Of a DNA stretch of 64,000 nucleotides, positions 38,149 through 50,424 are shown one piece after another. The position numbers were made by a program, and so were the translations under genes. This DNA comes from Paragorgia papillata. Lineage: Eukaryota > Cnidaria > Anthozoa > Scleralcyonacea > Coralliidae. The stretch spans positions 847,501 to 911,500 of the forward strand of contig JAWNZC010000259.1 of NCBI GenBank assembly GCA_035771165.1, in the 5' to 3' direction. Position 1 is the stretch's first letter. Each line of letters starts with the position of its first letter. The notes below the pieces were generated by a model. It was given only the letters and a program-made list of their open reading frames with translations, did no database searches and had not been told where the DNA came from.

Positions 38149-39380
38149 TCCAGACCATAAGTCAGCTTAACTAAAGCTAACTTAAAACACTACCTTAGAC
38201 TTATGTAGACGTGATGTTTTTCATTGACTTTGTATGCACTTTTTATTATTTAAAATACTCATGGGCTTTGTCGGTTTTCTTGGCTATATTTCCAAATTTT
38301 CGACTGAAACGTGGTCTGTTTAATACTTCTTTCACAGGAATCCGATTCTACTGAATTGTTTTATCTCAGTCTCTATTATAAATGTAATTTTTTAATTCTG
38401 CCTTTGCAAAACATGTATGCATAGGGAAGCCATTTAAAGGCTTGCTAAAAATAATCCCTTTTGAAACCTCCTAAAACTACAATATATTTTTTACAACCAG
38501 AATTTAATAATGAAATTGGTATGTTCAACTTCATTAAATCAGTTTTATTAGTCATCTTCATCCATAAATTATATAATTAACTTGAGGATTATCATTTGCT
38601 TTTATATGTGTTTGTTTTTATATTGGCTGTATATAATCAGGAGTGCTTATTTTAATCAGGGGGTAGGTGGGTGAGTGGGTGGGTGGGGGTGTTTCAAAAA
38701 AGCATGTAAAAGCGGGTGAGGGGTTGTTGCGTTTATGTATTTCTAGGACACAATGTCATGAACTTTGAATCTCGTGACATTCTGCACTGTTATATAGCTG
38801 TTTTTTGCTAGTTATAACCATTTGTAACTCAGACTGCTATTCGTTCATTTATGGTCATGTGGGATTAGACAAATCAACTGTTTCCCGCCCGGGTAATATT
38901 GCAACAATTGTTGCTTGCTCGGGCAACAACTGCTTATAGTGGAAGTCTAACTAAAGGCCTAAACCAAACAAAAATCCAACGAAAACCCAGCTGTATAACA
39001 AAGCACTAATATAATGTCTGATCTCTTGGGAAACATTTAGTGCTTTAGTTTTGTTTTCCTACGAGTCTCGATGTTTCCCTCGATTTCCTCTCCGGAAACG
39101 TCGAAACTCTCAGGGAAAACAAAACTAATTGCTTTCCTCGCGACCAGACATTAAATGTATACTATTTATCTGTGGGAAAAACAAAATGGCACCGCGGCCA
39201 GTTTTGCTTTGTTTTCTGAAGCTGAGTGGGTTTTGTTGATAAACAACGCTGATGGACGAGAAAAAGTAACCCCAGTAAAGACCTACCTAATATGAACGAG
39301 TTTTCCTTTTGGCTATAAGTAACCAATTACATTGTCGATTATAAATTCGTTCCCATGCTCCTTACTGATTAGGGTTAGAG
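38149..39380. other. spacer without recognisable genes, unit 3
   Basis: Counterpart of 7864-9063 with a variable G/T-rich run near 38660-38690. No gene seen. Confidence 0.45.
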
Positions 39381-39803
39381 GTAAGATAATTCCAAAAAAA
39401 GTGTAAATTATTCTTTTAGTTATTGTAAAATGTAAATTAGGAACTGAATGAATTCCCTCTGTATAATTCCCTTGAGATTGGTCGAAAGGATAAAAATGGC
39501 GACAAGCTTTAGAACAGGGCAGTGAGAACTCGACAAACGGTGAAGTGAGAACTCTGGTCCAGGAGACGTTGGCGAAAATAGATACGAAGAAGAACCTCTC
39601 TTAAAGAATCAACGGTGGTGAAGGAGTCGAAGACCTTGTACCAAAGACCGTAGTTAGATTGGGGGAGATCCACAGAACACTATCGTCAAGAGATTAATTT
39701 AGCATCCGAAAGCAGTTACTCGTGCGTAACTGCGAGGCAAAGAGAGCCACGAGGAGGCTGAAGCGCTTTGCGGTGTGAGATAAGCCGAAGTCATCGGCTC
39801 ACC

Positions 39804-40510
39804 CAGACCTGGCCATAAGAATTTTTGCAGGCGCGCGACGGATCGCGCGCCTCATTAAATTGAGGCGCGCGATTAAAAAATACGCTAATAGGGGTCGTAG
39901 AGACCAGAAAACATATGTTTACCTGTTTGCATGTCTAGATATAATGTGGGTGTCGTATTACATTGGGAGACATGTGTTTCAAAACATGTTTAAATATTTT
40001 CTGTTCGCCCGATTTAAATAGATTTTATATCGAAATGATCGCTTGAATTTGCCGAATCCAGCACTATAGGTTTTGTCCACCGAAAGTATTTAGATCCGCT
40101 GTTATTCGAATATTTATTCTATACGTCCAACAGGGAACTTTGAAATGATGCCGTGAACAACGAACTTCGCAATCTCGTAAGTTCGCAAGTTCGTTTCGAA
40201 GTTTGCAACTTGATTGGCTACTACGTAATGAATTTGCGAAGTTCGTCGCCAACTTCGGAAATAACGAACGAACTTCGGAACACAATCGGCAAAAGTTATG
40301 TGAAATCCTCTGTAAATAGTCTAAAGAATATTACTCAAATCGTTTCAATTCACGTATTATAAAATTTTTGTCTGGTGTCAAAATGGTGCGAGGCGCGCGA
40401 TTTCATGTTCTTAGAACAAACGAGGCGCGTGGCAAAACGCGCATCTCGATGATTCGAGGCGCGTGCCGAGGCGCGGGCGCGCGATCGCGCGCCTCAAACG
40501 GCCAGGTCTG
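39804..40510. mobile_element. 707-bp non-autonomous hAT-like element
   Basis: Perfect inverted ends CAGACCTGGCC / GGCCAGGTCTG. The flanking CTCACC is present twice here (39798-39803, 40511-40516) and once in the empty sites of units 1 and 2. The subterminal regions are packed with ggcgcgcgat-type GC-rich hairpins and the middle with gaagttcg/cgaacttc repeats. The CAG ends suggest hAT, but a 6-bp rather than 8-bp duplication leaves the superfamily open. No transposase. Confidence 0.8.
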
Positions 40511-40628
40511 CTCACCAAGGCGAAGTTAGCCAGCCTTTCTGCAGCCATTACAGTTGCTGGGTGACCGAATCAGTTGAGGAGTAGTGATAAACGATTTGAT
40601 GGGATTTTGACCAGAATCACAAGAGTGA

Positions 40629-43600
40629 ACTTGTGGAACGGAAGTGGTTGATAAACACGTCCCGATTAAGCGTACGCGTTTACGATTCAATCAACTACCA
40701 TGGATTAACCCAAATATTAAAAAAGAAATGCGTTTGAGGAACCGCCTATACAAAAAATTCCGGTGTACTTGCGATAATGAAAATTGGAACATCTACAAAA
40801 TTCAAATAAACAAAGTAACAGCTATGAAACGACAGAGTATTAAAAACTATTGTTTTGACGCAGCGGCTGACTCTTCACCCAGTTCTGTTGGATCATTCTG
40901 GAAAAAAATGAAACCATTACTACCCGGTAGCAAGGCTAATACTAGTGCTAACACTATCCACCTGATTGAAGATGGCAAAGTTGTCTCGGATCCTAGTACG
41001 GTTTTTAACGAATACTTTTCGACTCCAGTCATCAGTGAGCCTGTATTGAGTCTGTCTGTGGAGAATTTTGAAAGTCATCCAAGTGTTGCATCAATCAGAA
41101 TTAAATGTTTCAATCTGGATATGTCGTTTGAGCCAGTCGGCTCTGACTTCGTAGGCAACATTCTGGCTGGCCTGAATATAAAAAAATCATGTGGCCCCGA
41201 TGGTTTTTCACCAAAGATACTCAAGATCGCTGCACCGGTTATTGTTTTCCCACTGACGAAGTTGTTCAACTACTGTATTGAGTCTTCCCAGTGGCCTAAG
41301 CAGTGGAAACTAAGTAACGTGTCACCTGCATACAAGAAAGAAGAAGAGACGATTAAATTGAACTACCGCCCGATTAGTATCCTGTCTACCATACCCAAAT
41401 TGTTCGAGAAAGTGAAGTACGATCAACTATGGAACAGTGCTGTCTTGGTTCGAGTCTTACCTATCTGGAAGATCACAGCGTGTGTATGTTAATGGGTCCG
41501 TTTCAAATAGGTTTTACCTTGATTCTGGTGTTCCGCAAGGATCATGTCTTGGTCCATTACTGTTTAACATCTATGCGAGTCAACTATTTGATATTATCAA
41601 TCGTCATCTTCCTGATGTACACTGCTACGCAGACGACTCACAGCTGTACTTATCATTTAGCCCTAAAAGTTTGGCCAATCAGGAGGCAGCAGTCAGCGCA
41701 TTGGAATGCTGTATAGAGGATATCAAAACCTGGATGTGCTCTGATATGCTTATGTTAAATGATGACAAAACTGAATTTATTATAATCGGGACTCGGCAAC
41801 AACTAAGTAAGGTTAAGATTGATCACATTACAGTTGGTGACTGTAAAATCACATCTGCTGAGTCGATAAGGAATCTAGGTGCCTGGTTTGATGATAAATT
41901 CTCCATGGCAACCCATATTACTAAAATGTGTGGTGCGGCGTTCTATCACCTTCACAATATAAGACGTATTAGAAAGTATCTGTCGCAGAATGTGGCAGAG
42001 ACTTTGATTCATTCGTTTATTACTAGCAGGGTAGACTATTGTAATAGTTTATTGCATGGTGTACCTGCGTATCAACTAGATAAGCTGCAAAGAGTGCAGA
42101 ATGCTGCCGCTAGGTTGATTCTTATGGAGCATAAATTTTGTCATATTACCCCACTTCTTTCAAAATTACACTGGCTACCTGTTAGGTTTCGCATTAAATT
42201 CAAAATTTGCTAATTACTTTTAAGGCTATTCATGGGTTAGCCCCTTTGTATATTAAGGATTTAATTTCGACTAAATCGTCTGTTACTGGGAAATATATTC
42301 TTAGATCGAATAAGGAGCTATTGCTTAAGCCTCCTTTATGTAAGACCTATATGCTATATACACTTGGGGACCGTGCCTTCATAACATCTGCTCCAAAGCT
42401 GTGGAACGCTCTCCCTGCAGACATTCGAAACGCAAAGAATGTTGATTGTTTTAAGAGGCTTCTTAAGTCTCATTTTTTTAGACTAGCTTATGATAACTTC
42501 ACTTAGTTTTATATTCTTGTTATTACTAATATTATTTTATGTATTGTCATTGCTGTAAATAACTAAATACATCATTTTATTGTACACTGTAATGCGCATT
42601 CGATCATCTCGTCATGTAGAACGCGCAATATAAGTCATTAAATTATTATTAATTATTAACTATATATCAAATTTTCATCTATCTTCTCGGATAATATGTC
42701 TGGCTTTCTCCGCGGCCACTCTTGCTGCACTGCATTATTAAAGTTAACTGATGATTGGCGCTCGGATCTCGATCAGAGAAAGGACATTGGCATCGTGGCT
42801 GTTGACTTATCAAAAGCATTTGATTCGATTTGTCACAATCTACTCTTGGCAAAACTGAAAGCATATGGCTTACGGGATTCTGCGGTTAGTCTGATTCAGT
42901 CGTATCTATAGACATCAACGGGTCAAATGTAATGGAGTCTACTCAGACTGGCTACCAGTTCGCTGTGGTGTACCTCAAGGTAGTCTGTTAGGTCCATTGC
43001 TATTCAACTTATTTATTAACGACGTTAATGACTCAGTCAATATCTCTTCATTACGACTTTATGCGGACGATACTACTCAGTATACGGCTAACTCGTGCCC
43101 CACATCTCTCCAATTTACCGTTAACCAGGACATAAAAATATTGAGCGACTGGTTTAATGAGAACTTCTTGCAAGTTAACGCTTCCAAGACCCAGGCTATG
43201 ACTTTGGGTAATTCGTTATATAATTATGAGTTTTCCATTGGCGCAAAGAAGATTGAGATTGAGCCAACACTCAAGATACTTGGTGTAACCCTGGATAAGA
43301 CGCTTTCGTACAAGCCCCATGTCACCAACATGTTAAAGAAAGCAAACTCGAAGATTGCTGCTTTGCGCAGGATCAAGCGTCTTGTTCCGTCTACAACGAT
43401 GATTACACTCCACAAAAGCTATATACTACCACACTTGGAATACTGTTCACCAATCCTTCTAGGAATATCTAAAGCACTAAACACTAAGTTAGAAAATGTT
43501 AACTTCTATGCATTAAGAACTCTATTAAATTTAGGATCCACTATAAAATACGACACTTGCCCATCTATCGCTAATATGGTCTCGCTAGAGCAGAGAAGAT

Positions 43601-44101
43601 TTGAACAATCACTTATATTATTCTTTAAATGTTTCAAGATGCAAGGTCCAAGTTATATTTCTGATCTTTTTACTCCTCGACTTACACCTTACAACCTACG
43701 TAGTTCCGGTCTCAATGTTAATCAACGTACTTATAATAATCTATATATGCATAACTCGTTTATTTATATTATATCACATATCTGGAACCAACTACCAACT
43801 GCTGCTAAATCTTCTACTTCTATGTCTGAATTTCGTTCCCAAATTAAGGGAATGAGTTTTTCCGGCTGCCAATGCAACAGGTGCTTATAAACAAATGGAT
43901 CTTCATAATTATCTATATTGCTCTTTATAACGATTATTGTTAAACCTAGTTTATAACTGTTCTTGTTATACCTATTTATTACTTGTAATCTATTTATTTA
44001 TATTTATTTTAACGGTCGAGCGTGTGCAACACAAGCCTCTGGCTCGGGAGAATGGGCAACCACTCCCCACGTCCATCGACAATAAATAAATATTGTATTG
44101 T
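40629..44101 (+). mobile_element. CR1/L2-type LINE (outer element), 5'-truncated, split by a second LINE
   Basis: Inserted in the solo LTR with an 8-bp target duplication AAGAGTGA (40621-40628, 44102-44109). Coding parts are 40644-41430 and 42664-43890. The first holds the connector and RT fingers (KKSCGPDGFSPKILK, LNYRPISILS). The second continues in the same frame with FDSICHNLLLAKLK and then, after a frame change near 42909, has CGVPQGSLLGPLLF and the catalytic LYADD, ending in CQCNRCL. The apurinic endonuclease domain is absent, consistent with 5' truncation. The 3' end is aataaatattgtattgt. The frameshift and the nested insertion make it inactive. Confidence 0.85.
41431..42657 (+). mobile_element. 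second CR1/L2-type LINE fragment nested inside the first
   Basis: 5'-truncated inside the RT domain: it begins just before SWFESYLSGRSQRVYVNGS, then SGVPQGSCLGPLLFN, catalytic CYADDS, and the thumb/C-terminal region. A one-base frame change near 42205-42215 moves the end into another frame (SAPKLWNALPADIRN). The 3' UTR ends in an ATT-rich tail. The 6-bp flanking repeat AACTAT (41425-41430, 42658-42663) marks the insertion, and the outer element's RT frame resumes exactly after it. Sequence and tail differ from the outer LINE, so it is another family. Confidence 0.85.
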
Positions 44102-44472
44102 AAGAGTGATCACGATTCACGGGTTCGAAGGGTTATAATTGACAAAGGCGTAGTATTTCTAAAGACGCCGGAGCAAACATCGTAAAAGAAGAAGAAGTAA
44201 AGAAGAGGATGCTTTGGCCGATCTGAGGGCTTGAGGAAATAGGAACGATAAGTATCGAACGTATAGAAAGACAATTATTTGATATCATAGTTTTAGGAAT
44301 AAGGTAATGGTATAGTAATTTATAATTAAACAGTTATTGCATTAATTATCGTTGAAATATTAAATTATTTTACTCGTATCCCGAGTCTATGCAAGTTGTA
44401 GGAAGGGGTGCTTCTCAGGATATATACAGACCGCGTGTATACTCGAAGGTGACGTGAATTCGTCACAGGAAG

Positions 44473-44567
44473 GTGTTTCTTAGTATAGGTAGGTGATGAA
44501 CGAGAAAAGTCAACAGAATTAATTAAAAATGTGTCCAACAGGTGTGTTTATTTAAACTTTTCTAACC

Positions 44568-44612
<45 letters not shown>

Positions 44613-45207
44613 ATTTGTAAAAACTGTTTTGTCGAGAAATATCGAGTACGCCAAGTTACAAGTGGCCCGGTAACCGGGCTAGACCGACCCATATGCATGA
44701 ACAGCTCTTTAATTTATAGGCGTTTACCAATTTAAATTAGCATCAACGTTTGAGTATCAAGTTGTGGTCTTGAAGTGGACACGCGTATCTGCATATGCTG
44801 TATAAGACATGGAAAAACTCCGTTCCATTCTCAAAACGTTTCTAAGGTAGGCACGTTTATAACTCATTTCTTCTCATCTTGTCAAACGTACGTGTGACAT
44901 AAAGTAGCTGGATTATGTTATACATGAATTTATAACCAAGTGTTTTAGTGGATCTGAAATAGCCTGTATCTCGATTGTCATCTAACCATGACAAAGACGC
45001 TAGCTCTAGTCAGAAACAGAGCTTATCGCCTAGCTTATCTCCTATAAACCGGTTCTCTAGCGAGTTCACGGCATAAACGTATACTTGAAGTTGATAAACC
45101 TATACTAATTGTTGATAAATGTATACTGCTGTTATTATAAGTAATTCATTTGCATGGCATTGAGGTTGATTAGTGAAATGTACCCAGGACTTTTGGCTAA
45201 ACCTTCC
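44473..45207. other. spacer without recognisable genes, unit 3
   Basis: Counterpart of 9972-10700, with a TA/CA microsatellite near 44572-44610. No gene recognised. Confidence 0.45.
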
Positions 45208-45573
45208 TCGGCTTTCGAGGGCGAAGGTTTCCGAGGAAGAAGGAGAATAAAACAAAACGCTTTTGGCGGAGTCAACAACTTCAAAGTGAATAAATTATTG
45301 AGTTGTGATTAATACTATTGGAAATTCGATAAGTGTTCACTTCGTGTATTTGTTAGTTATTATATGCATAAGCGAACTTTGGCGTAAGCGAACTAATCAT
45401 ACCTATTAGTTACTAATGGTATACCTAGTTATAAACTAATCCTATTTAATCTTTATGCATCGGGTTATTTAGAGATTAAATGTCCCTGTGGGAACAGTGA
45501 AAACCGAGGTGGCCGTGATATTACTCCGGATTACATTCACCCAACAGTATATTTACGTACGGTTGCCACTTCA
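45208..45573. other. 365-bp block shared by units 3 and 4 only
   Basis: Lies between ctcggctttc and ttcatgctag, which are adjacent in units 1 and 2. The same block is at 59571-59936 in unit 4. No terminal repeats or target duplication were found, so whether it was gained in 3/4 or lost in 1/2 is undecided; a deletion in the 1/2 lineage is the simpler reading. No coding potential seen. Confidence 0.75.
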
Positions 45574-46229
45574 TGCTAGATATACTCCTAGGTATTTGAC
45601 AATCAGCATGCGGTGGCGGCAGAACGTGTTTAGAAACGTATTGGGAGTTCTAGTCTAACTATACACTATATTATAGTATCCACTTTATAAATAAACACCA
45701 TATACTCTTTTTATCTAAACTGTCTATTCTGCAATACCGCGCCTACACTAGTAGAGAAAGTCAAACTAGAAATCTAGCGTTAACTCTCTTTGCCTCGCAG
45801 AACCATGCACTCGCGTGTGACTTGACGAGTCAAATCATCTGGCGTTAGACTTAAATAAGCGGTCCGTTTCAAACATTGCAGAATCGTGTCGAATTCAATT
45901 TCTGTTGCTTGTAACGAATTTTGTTTAGAGAAAGAGACTGAGGAATACAGGGTTGAAAGGGGATAGTTTCTTAATGCTTCGTAATTTATGCGTTGTTTTC
46001 GACAAGACGCTTTCTTTGACGGAATTTTTGCCGCTCTATTGAGATTTGCTCATGTATAACCAGGTTCACATTTAACTGACGGCTTCTTGCGAAATTATCA
46101 TGATCTTATGTTGGCGGTGAAGGCAGTTTCACATCTAGTGAAGCACCTATAGCCATCCAATTCATGTCCATGCAACATATCCCAAATACTTCATAAAGAC
46201 CTGCATGACCCAAACCTATAGGTTAGGGT

Positions 46230-46654
46230 CAATCAATCCATCAATAATCTTTATTTAAACACGGTATCACTTCATTAATACATGCTCTTCCAGTGAGCCG
46301 TGTACAATTTTTAAATAATTACAAATATATAGAAACAATTACAAATATATATAGAAACAATTACAAATATATAGAGTACCTATAAATTATTTACAATCTT
46401 TTATAATAATACCTAATAACTATAATAACCTAACTACGATTTCAATATTTTTTTAAATATCTCACATTGTCTTGGCTTCTTATATCTCTCGATAGACTAT
46501 TCAAGAGAACCGCTCCCTGATAATGAAAGCTCTTTTTGCCAGCTTCAGTATATGGTCTTGGGACATAAACATTATACTCTGAGTTTCTCAAGTTATGAAA
46601 ATGTACAGAAGTTATGTTTTCAAACATGTTAGTTAAATAACTTAGTTAAATAGC
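46230..46654 (-). mobile_element. 3' fragment of a CR1-like LINE, reverse strand
   Basis: Inserted in unit 3 with a 7-bp target duplication TTAGGGT (46223-46229, 46655-46661). The empty site is in units 1 and 2. The reverse strand encodes a 61-codon C-terminal tail (46627-46442) containing VYVPRPYTEAGKKSFHYQG and LNSLSRDIR, typical of the end of CR1-clade ORF2. It finishes with a tail of attgatggattgattga type. Severely 5'-truncated. Confidence 0.8.
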
Positions 46655-46788
46655 TTAGGGTTTGTGGCAGTGGCGGCATCGGGCTAAATAGGGCACGGAA
46701 CTTGACATTCTAGAGCCCACTTTCAGGGGTCATTATAGGAAGAATTTTGAAGTGCATTTTCAAATTTGTTTTGGGTCCGCATATTTAA

Positions 46789-47146
46789 AGCCTGGTTTCC
46801 ATATAATCGCTACGATCGCCGCGATCGCTCAAAAATTTAAACTCGGCGATCGCAACGCTCAACTGATCATGTCTCTGTTTCCATATGATCGCTAAAGCGG
46901 CGATGGTTGATCGCGGCCATTGTTTTAATGATCCGCTGGGATGCATACTGATAGCCAAAATCGCTGAGATTGCAAAATCAACGTTTCTATATAAAACGCA
47001 ACGATCGCTGAGATAGAACATTTTCTATCTCGGCGATCGTGGAGATCGTAGCGATGGTTCGGTCAGTGGTTTCCATATATGATCGCTGCGATCGCCAAGT
47101 TCATTTAATTTTTGAGCGATCGTAGCGATTATATGGAAACCAGGCT
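46789..47146. mobile_element. GATCGC-rich palindromic MITE, unit 3
   Basis: Both inverted ends AGCCTGGTTT / AAACCAGGCT and TAA flanks are intact. It differs from unit 1 by scattered substitutions and a short deletion near the right end. Confidence 0.7.
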
Positions 47147-47606
47147 TAAGGTGTACGGGGGAATGCTCCCTTGTCACATATGCATACTGCATCGAAAAAG
47201 GTTATAATCGTTGCTATTATCTAATCACATAAATTCAAAGGAAGCATGTGGGTGTGTTTTCCCCACAACACCAAACGTGAAAATTTCGGAGTGATTATTT
47301 TTGATAATAGCAAAGATATATAACTTTCTCCGATAAGTCATTATATATATGCACTGTGACGTCAAAATATATAATTTGCATATCAAACAAACGACTGATC
47401 CTAGTTACACTATACCGGATTGGTAAATCACAATAACAAAAAACCGCGCGTTTCTTGCGTGGGATTTTCGAAAAAGACTTCTTTCTTCTTACTCGGGCTA
47501 CCGAGTCTAGGTTTTGGCTCTTTTTTTTTTCATTTGGAGTGTCACGATCTTGCATGTTTGCACCTTTTACTTCCGCTAATATTCATACGTGAGTTGTTAG
47601 CCGTGT

Positions 47607-47993
47607 GACCGGTACAATTTGAAAACGGAACAAAATCCTGCCGTTTAGGCCTTGCGTTTACACGATACCGGCACAAACATGACATGAGAACGGCACAAAA
47701 TGAAGACGGGTTCCTTGACGGCATGAAATGAAAACGGACGCTAACCGGAATCGTGTAAACGCCCGTGCCGTAACAGTAGATGACAGTAATCACGATATAT
47801 ACGACCACAGTATTCGTGTCAGCAGTATTTACAAAGTCTTCTCAATTCTCATTGGAAGAGAATGGTTACATGCTAATCCGTCATTATATTATACCGGCAC
47901 CGTGTAAACGCAAGGCTTTTGGGGCTGTATTTACACACCGGCATGATTTTGTTCCGTTTTCAAATTGTACCGGCATCGTGTAAACGGTGTCTG
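47607..47993. mobile_element. hAT-like MITE, unit 4 copy (left end lost)
   Basis: Shares with the unit 1 copy the same left truncation (gtgaccggtacaa) and the ggtgtctg right end. This supports common descent of the unit 1 and unit 4 heads. Confidence 0.7.
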
Positions 47994-48644
47994 AGTGAGG
48001 CCTTGAGGCATGTTGTAAGTTCTTTGCTCCTTTCACTTTTGGAGTTGGACAAAAAGTTGAACAGCTTTGCCTTTTGATCAGGGTGTTCTTGCACGTTGTT
48101 GGTAGATTTTGAAAGAGACTGACTGACTTTGTCGTTAAACAGTGATCAGATGTAGCTGAAAACTGACTTGTTCGTAAATATGTTCACCAGTGTGAGGTAT
48201 ATTCACCACATTCAGTCTTCGATTCAGGCTCCGCGTACTTGTCAGTAGCCCGAGTGAACGCCTGACCTAGGCGTCTTTTTAAGTAATAATTGCAAAGTGG
48301 AACATTCTAAAGTCTGTGTATTTAGTTGCTTTTTTACATACTAGACTGGGACAGCGTGAAAGCAAAATATGAAAATGTAGGTCCATATTTAATGAGCATT
48401 GGTCAAAGCCTGCAAATGAGACACAACAGAATCCACAGATAGACGTCTTGGACGACTATCAGAATTGATCACAAGAAACAAATATATTATATTCGCCTTT
48501 CAAGTTTCAATGTATTGGAAAAGCTGCCAACAGCTGCGTTGAAATCGACAATAAAGAATTGGAAATAGAATATTTGTAGCGGAACGTATCGGATTAACCC
48601 CCGTTTTACACACACACAACAAATTTCGGCATTGCACGTACACG

Positions 48645-48770
48645 ATGCCTGAAATTTGTCAACAACGAATCAACGAAACGAAAAACTACAAAAGAAGTTA
48701 CTCTGTCATTTCAAGAGGTCTTTGCGTTTGGGGTCAAGAAAGGGGATTTCGCTGCCAAACAGAAATATAA
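48645..48770 (+). other. conserved upstream ORF (41 codons), unit 4
   Basis: Same position and stop as in the other units, with AGA at codon 17 as in unit 2. The retained length across copies is noted as a possible translational control element of the transporter mRNA. Confidence 0.35.
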
Positions 48771-48843
48771 CATTTTGCTTTTCTATTTTTCTCCTATACT
48801 TCATAGAACGCTCAAGAACTGTCTGAAGATTGAATTTACTTCA

Positions 48844-50100
48844 ATGCCCACAGTGCTTTTCCTCTATGCCGTTACTCGTGTCCTTCTCGATGGCATGGAG
48901 GAATTCTTAATCCTACCGACGGCTTGGTACTATATTGCTTCGTTTGGGCAGACAAAATTTTTTCTCGGCGTTACGTTGTCCGCTTATTCCTTTGGTGTGA
49001 TGGTTTTCGCGCCAATTTTCGCACGACTGGACTACAGACTTCGAGCCACAAAAACCATCCTCGTGCTTTGCGCTGTGATTAGATTTCTTGCAAATCTACT
49101 CTACTCGATTCCAGTCTCCGAATACTTCCCACTGTTTGGCCGTCTCATAAGTGGAATAGCCGGGGGATCAGTTGGAGTTCTGTATGGTCTGATAGCAAAA
49201 TACACAGACAACAAAAATCGTGCCAAGGCGTTCCTAATTTTTGAAGGATTGTTTAACACAGGACAATCGCTCGCTCCGACGATTGGCAGTTTTGTGACGT
49301 TCGACGCTAATATTTTTGGCTGGAAGATTGGACCAGGAAATTCTCCAGGGTTCATTTTGGCAATCTTTTGGTTTTTCATGATTTTCCTAACGCTTTGTTT
49401 ACCAAGAAATCTGGAAGACGAAGACTCCTTTTCCAGTTGCGAGAAAATCCAGTTGGATTCGAAAAACGACGATGGAGTCGATCTTCAATCGAAGCTGAAA
49501 CCGGATAATCCACTCAAGCAAATCGATTCCAAAATTTCTTGTTTGTATTTCATGGCATTCGGGGGCGTTTTAGTCTCCTTTATCGTTTCGTTTTACACGC
49601 CGTTAATAGCAGTATATCTTCTCAACTTGAAGCTTATCCACGTAAAAGTGCTGTTTTTGAACGGAATACTGGTTGTTCTTTTCGGCTATTTGGCTAACTA
49701 CCTCGCGTCGGAGTACCTATCTGAAATTAACCTGATCGCCGTTTGGCTTGCTTTGCAAATCTTTCCAATTATTTTAATGTACTATTTTGCTCTCACATGG
49801 AACAATGCCAATTCCGTGTTCGAGCCTTATCTTCTGTTGCTCTTTATCTGTCTTGGTCTCATAATAAACTTTAACTATCCCCTTATTTCCTCTTTACTGT
49901 CCAAGGTAACGGACTTGAACCACGCAGCCTTCTATCAGAGTCTATGTTCTACTGTTGTTCATTTTGCAGTTGTTGCCAGTCGTTTGATAGCAGGTCTAAC
50001 CTTCACCAAGACATTAATGAAGTCCACATGTATCGGGCTTACTTGTTTTTGGATTTTTGAAGTCGTTTGGTTGTCTGTGGAATATCGAAGACTTATATAG
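48844..50100 (+). CDS. MFS transporter copy 4 (MFSD8/SPX-MFS-like), ancestral-type stop
   Basis: A 418-residue, 12-helix MFS protein with an intact frame from ATG 48844 to the TAG at 50098-50100. The motif-A-like loop is APIFARLDYRLRATK, where A replaces the G kept in the other copies. The central linker EDEDSFSSCEKIQLDSKNDD groups it with copy 1. It ends VVWLSVEYRRLI without the Q/N/T-rich tail of copies 2 and 3. The frame has no introns. Family knowledge suggests an endolysosomal or vacuolar transporter, but localisation signals were not identified and the substrate is unknown. With copy 1 broken, this is the only intact representative of the 1/4 type in the window. Confidence 0.82.
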   Translation: MPTVLFLYAVTRVLLDGMEEFLILPTAWYYIASFGQTKFFLGVTLSAYSFGVMVFAPIFARLDYRLRATKTILVLCAVIRFLANLLYSIPVSEYFPLFGRLISGIAGGSVGVLYGLIAKYTDNKNRAKAFLIFEGLFNTGQSLAPTIGSFVTFDANIFGWKIGPGNSPGFILAIFWFFMIFLTLCLPRNLEDEDSFSSCEKIQLDSKNDDGVDLQSKLKPDNPLKQIDSKISCLYFMAFGGVLVSFIVSFYTPLIAVYLLNLKLIHVKVLFLNGILVVLFGYLANYLASEYLSEINLIAVWLALQIFPIILMYYFALTWNNANSVFEPYLLLLFICLGLIINFNYPLISSLLSKVTDLNHAAFYQSLCSTVVHFAVVASRLIAGLTFTKTLMKSTCIGLTCFWIFEVVWLSVEYRRLI

Positions 50101-50424
50101 GTATATACGAACAAACAAACAAACAAACAGAGCAAAGTTACAGGCAGAACCACTAATACCGCTAAAGGGCGTGGCCTGCTTAGCGAACAAACGAACTAAT
50201 TAACTTATGAGCAGAGAGAGTAAAGAATTTTAGTAATCTGAATAATTTCAGGAAGGTAAAAATTTCAGAAATTTTAGGGTAGTGAAGAAATTTAGGACTG
50301 TTAAAGAATTTCAGGAACTTTTAAAAATTTTAAGCTTTTTTACCTTATTTCAAATGTTTAAAAATTGACAATACCGGACGGAATAAAGGTTAAGCTTTTT
50401 ATATGTTGACTGATTTTTATATGT

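Larger units (their letters stand above)
39381..44467. mobile_element. solo LTR, unit 3, split by nested insertions
   Basis: Right end TTCGTCACA at 44459-44467 followed by GGAAG (44468-44472), as in units 1 and 2. About 12 bp covering the left end and left target duplication are deleted. Removing the hAT-like element and the LINE leaves about 890 bp, matching the 896-898 bp of the intact copies. Confidence 0.8.

Noticed and set aside
40644..42506. Reading the 40.6-42.5 kb ORFs as a single LINE with an internal RT deletion
   Set aside because: The AACTAT duplication and the exact resumption of the outer frame at 42664 show two different LINEs, one nested in the other.
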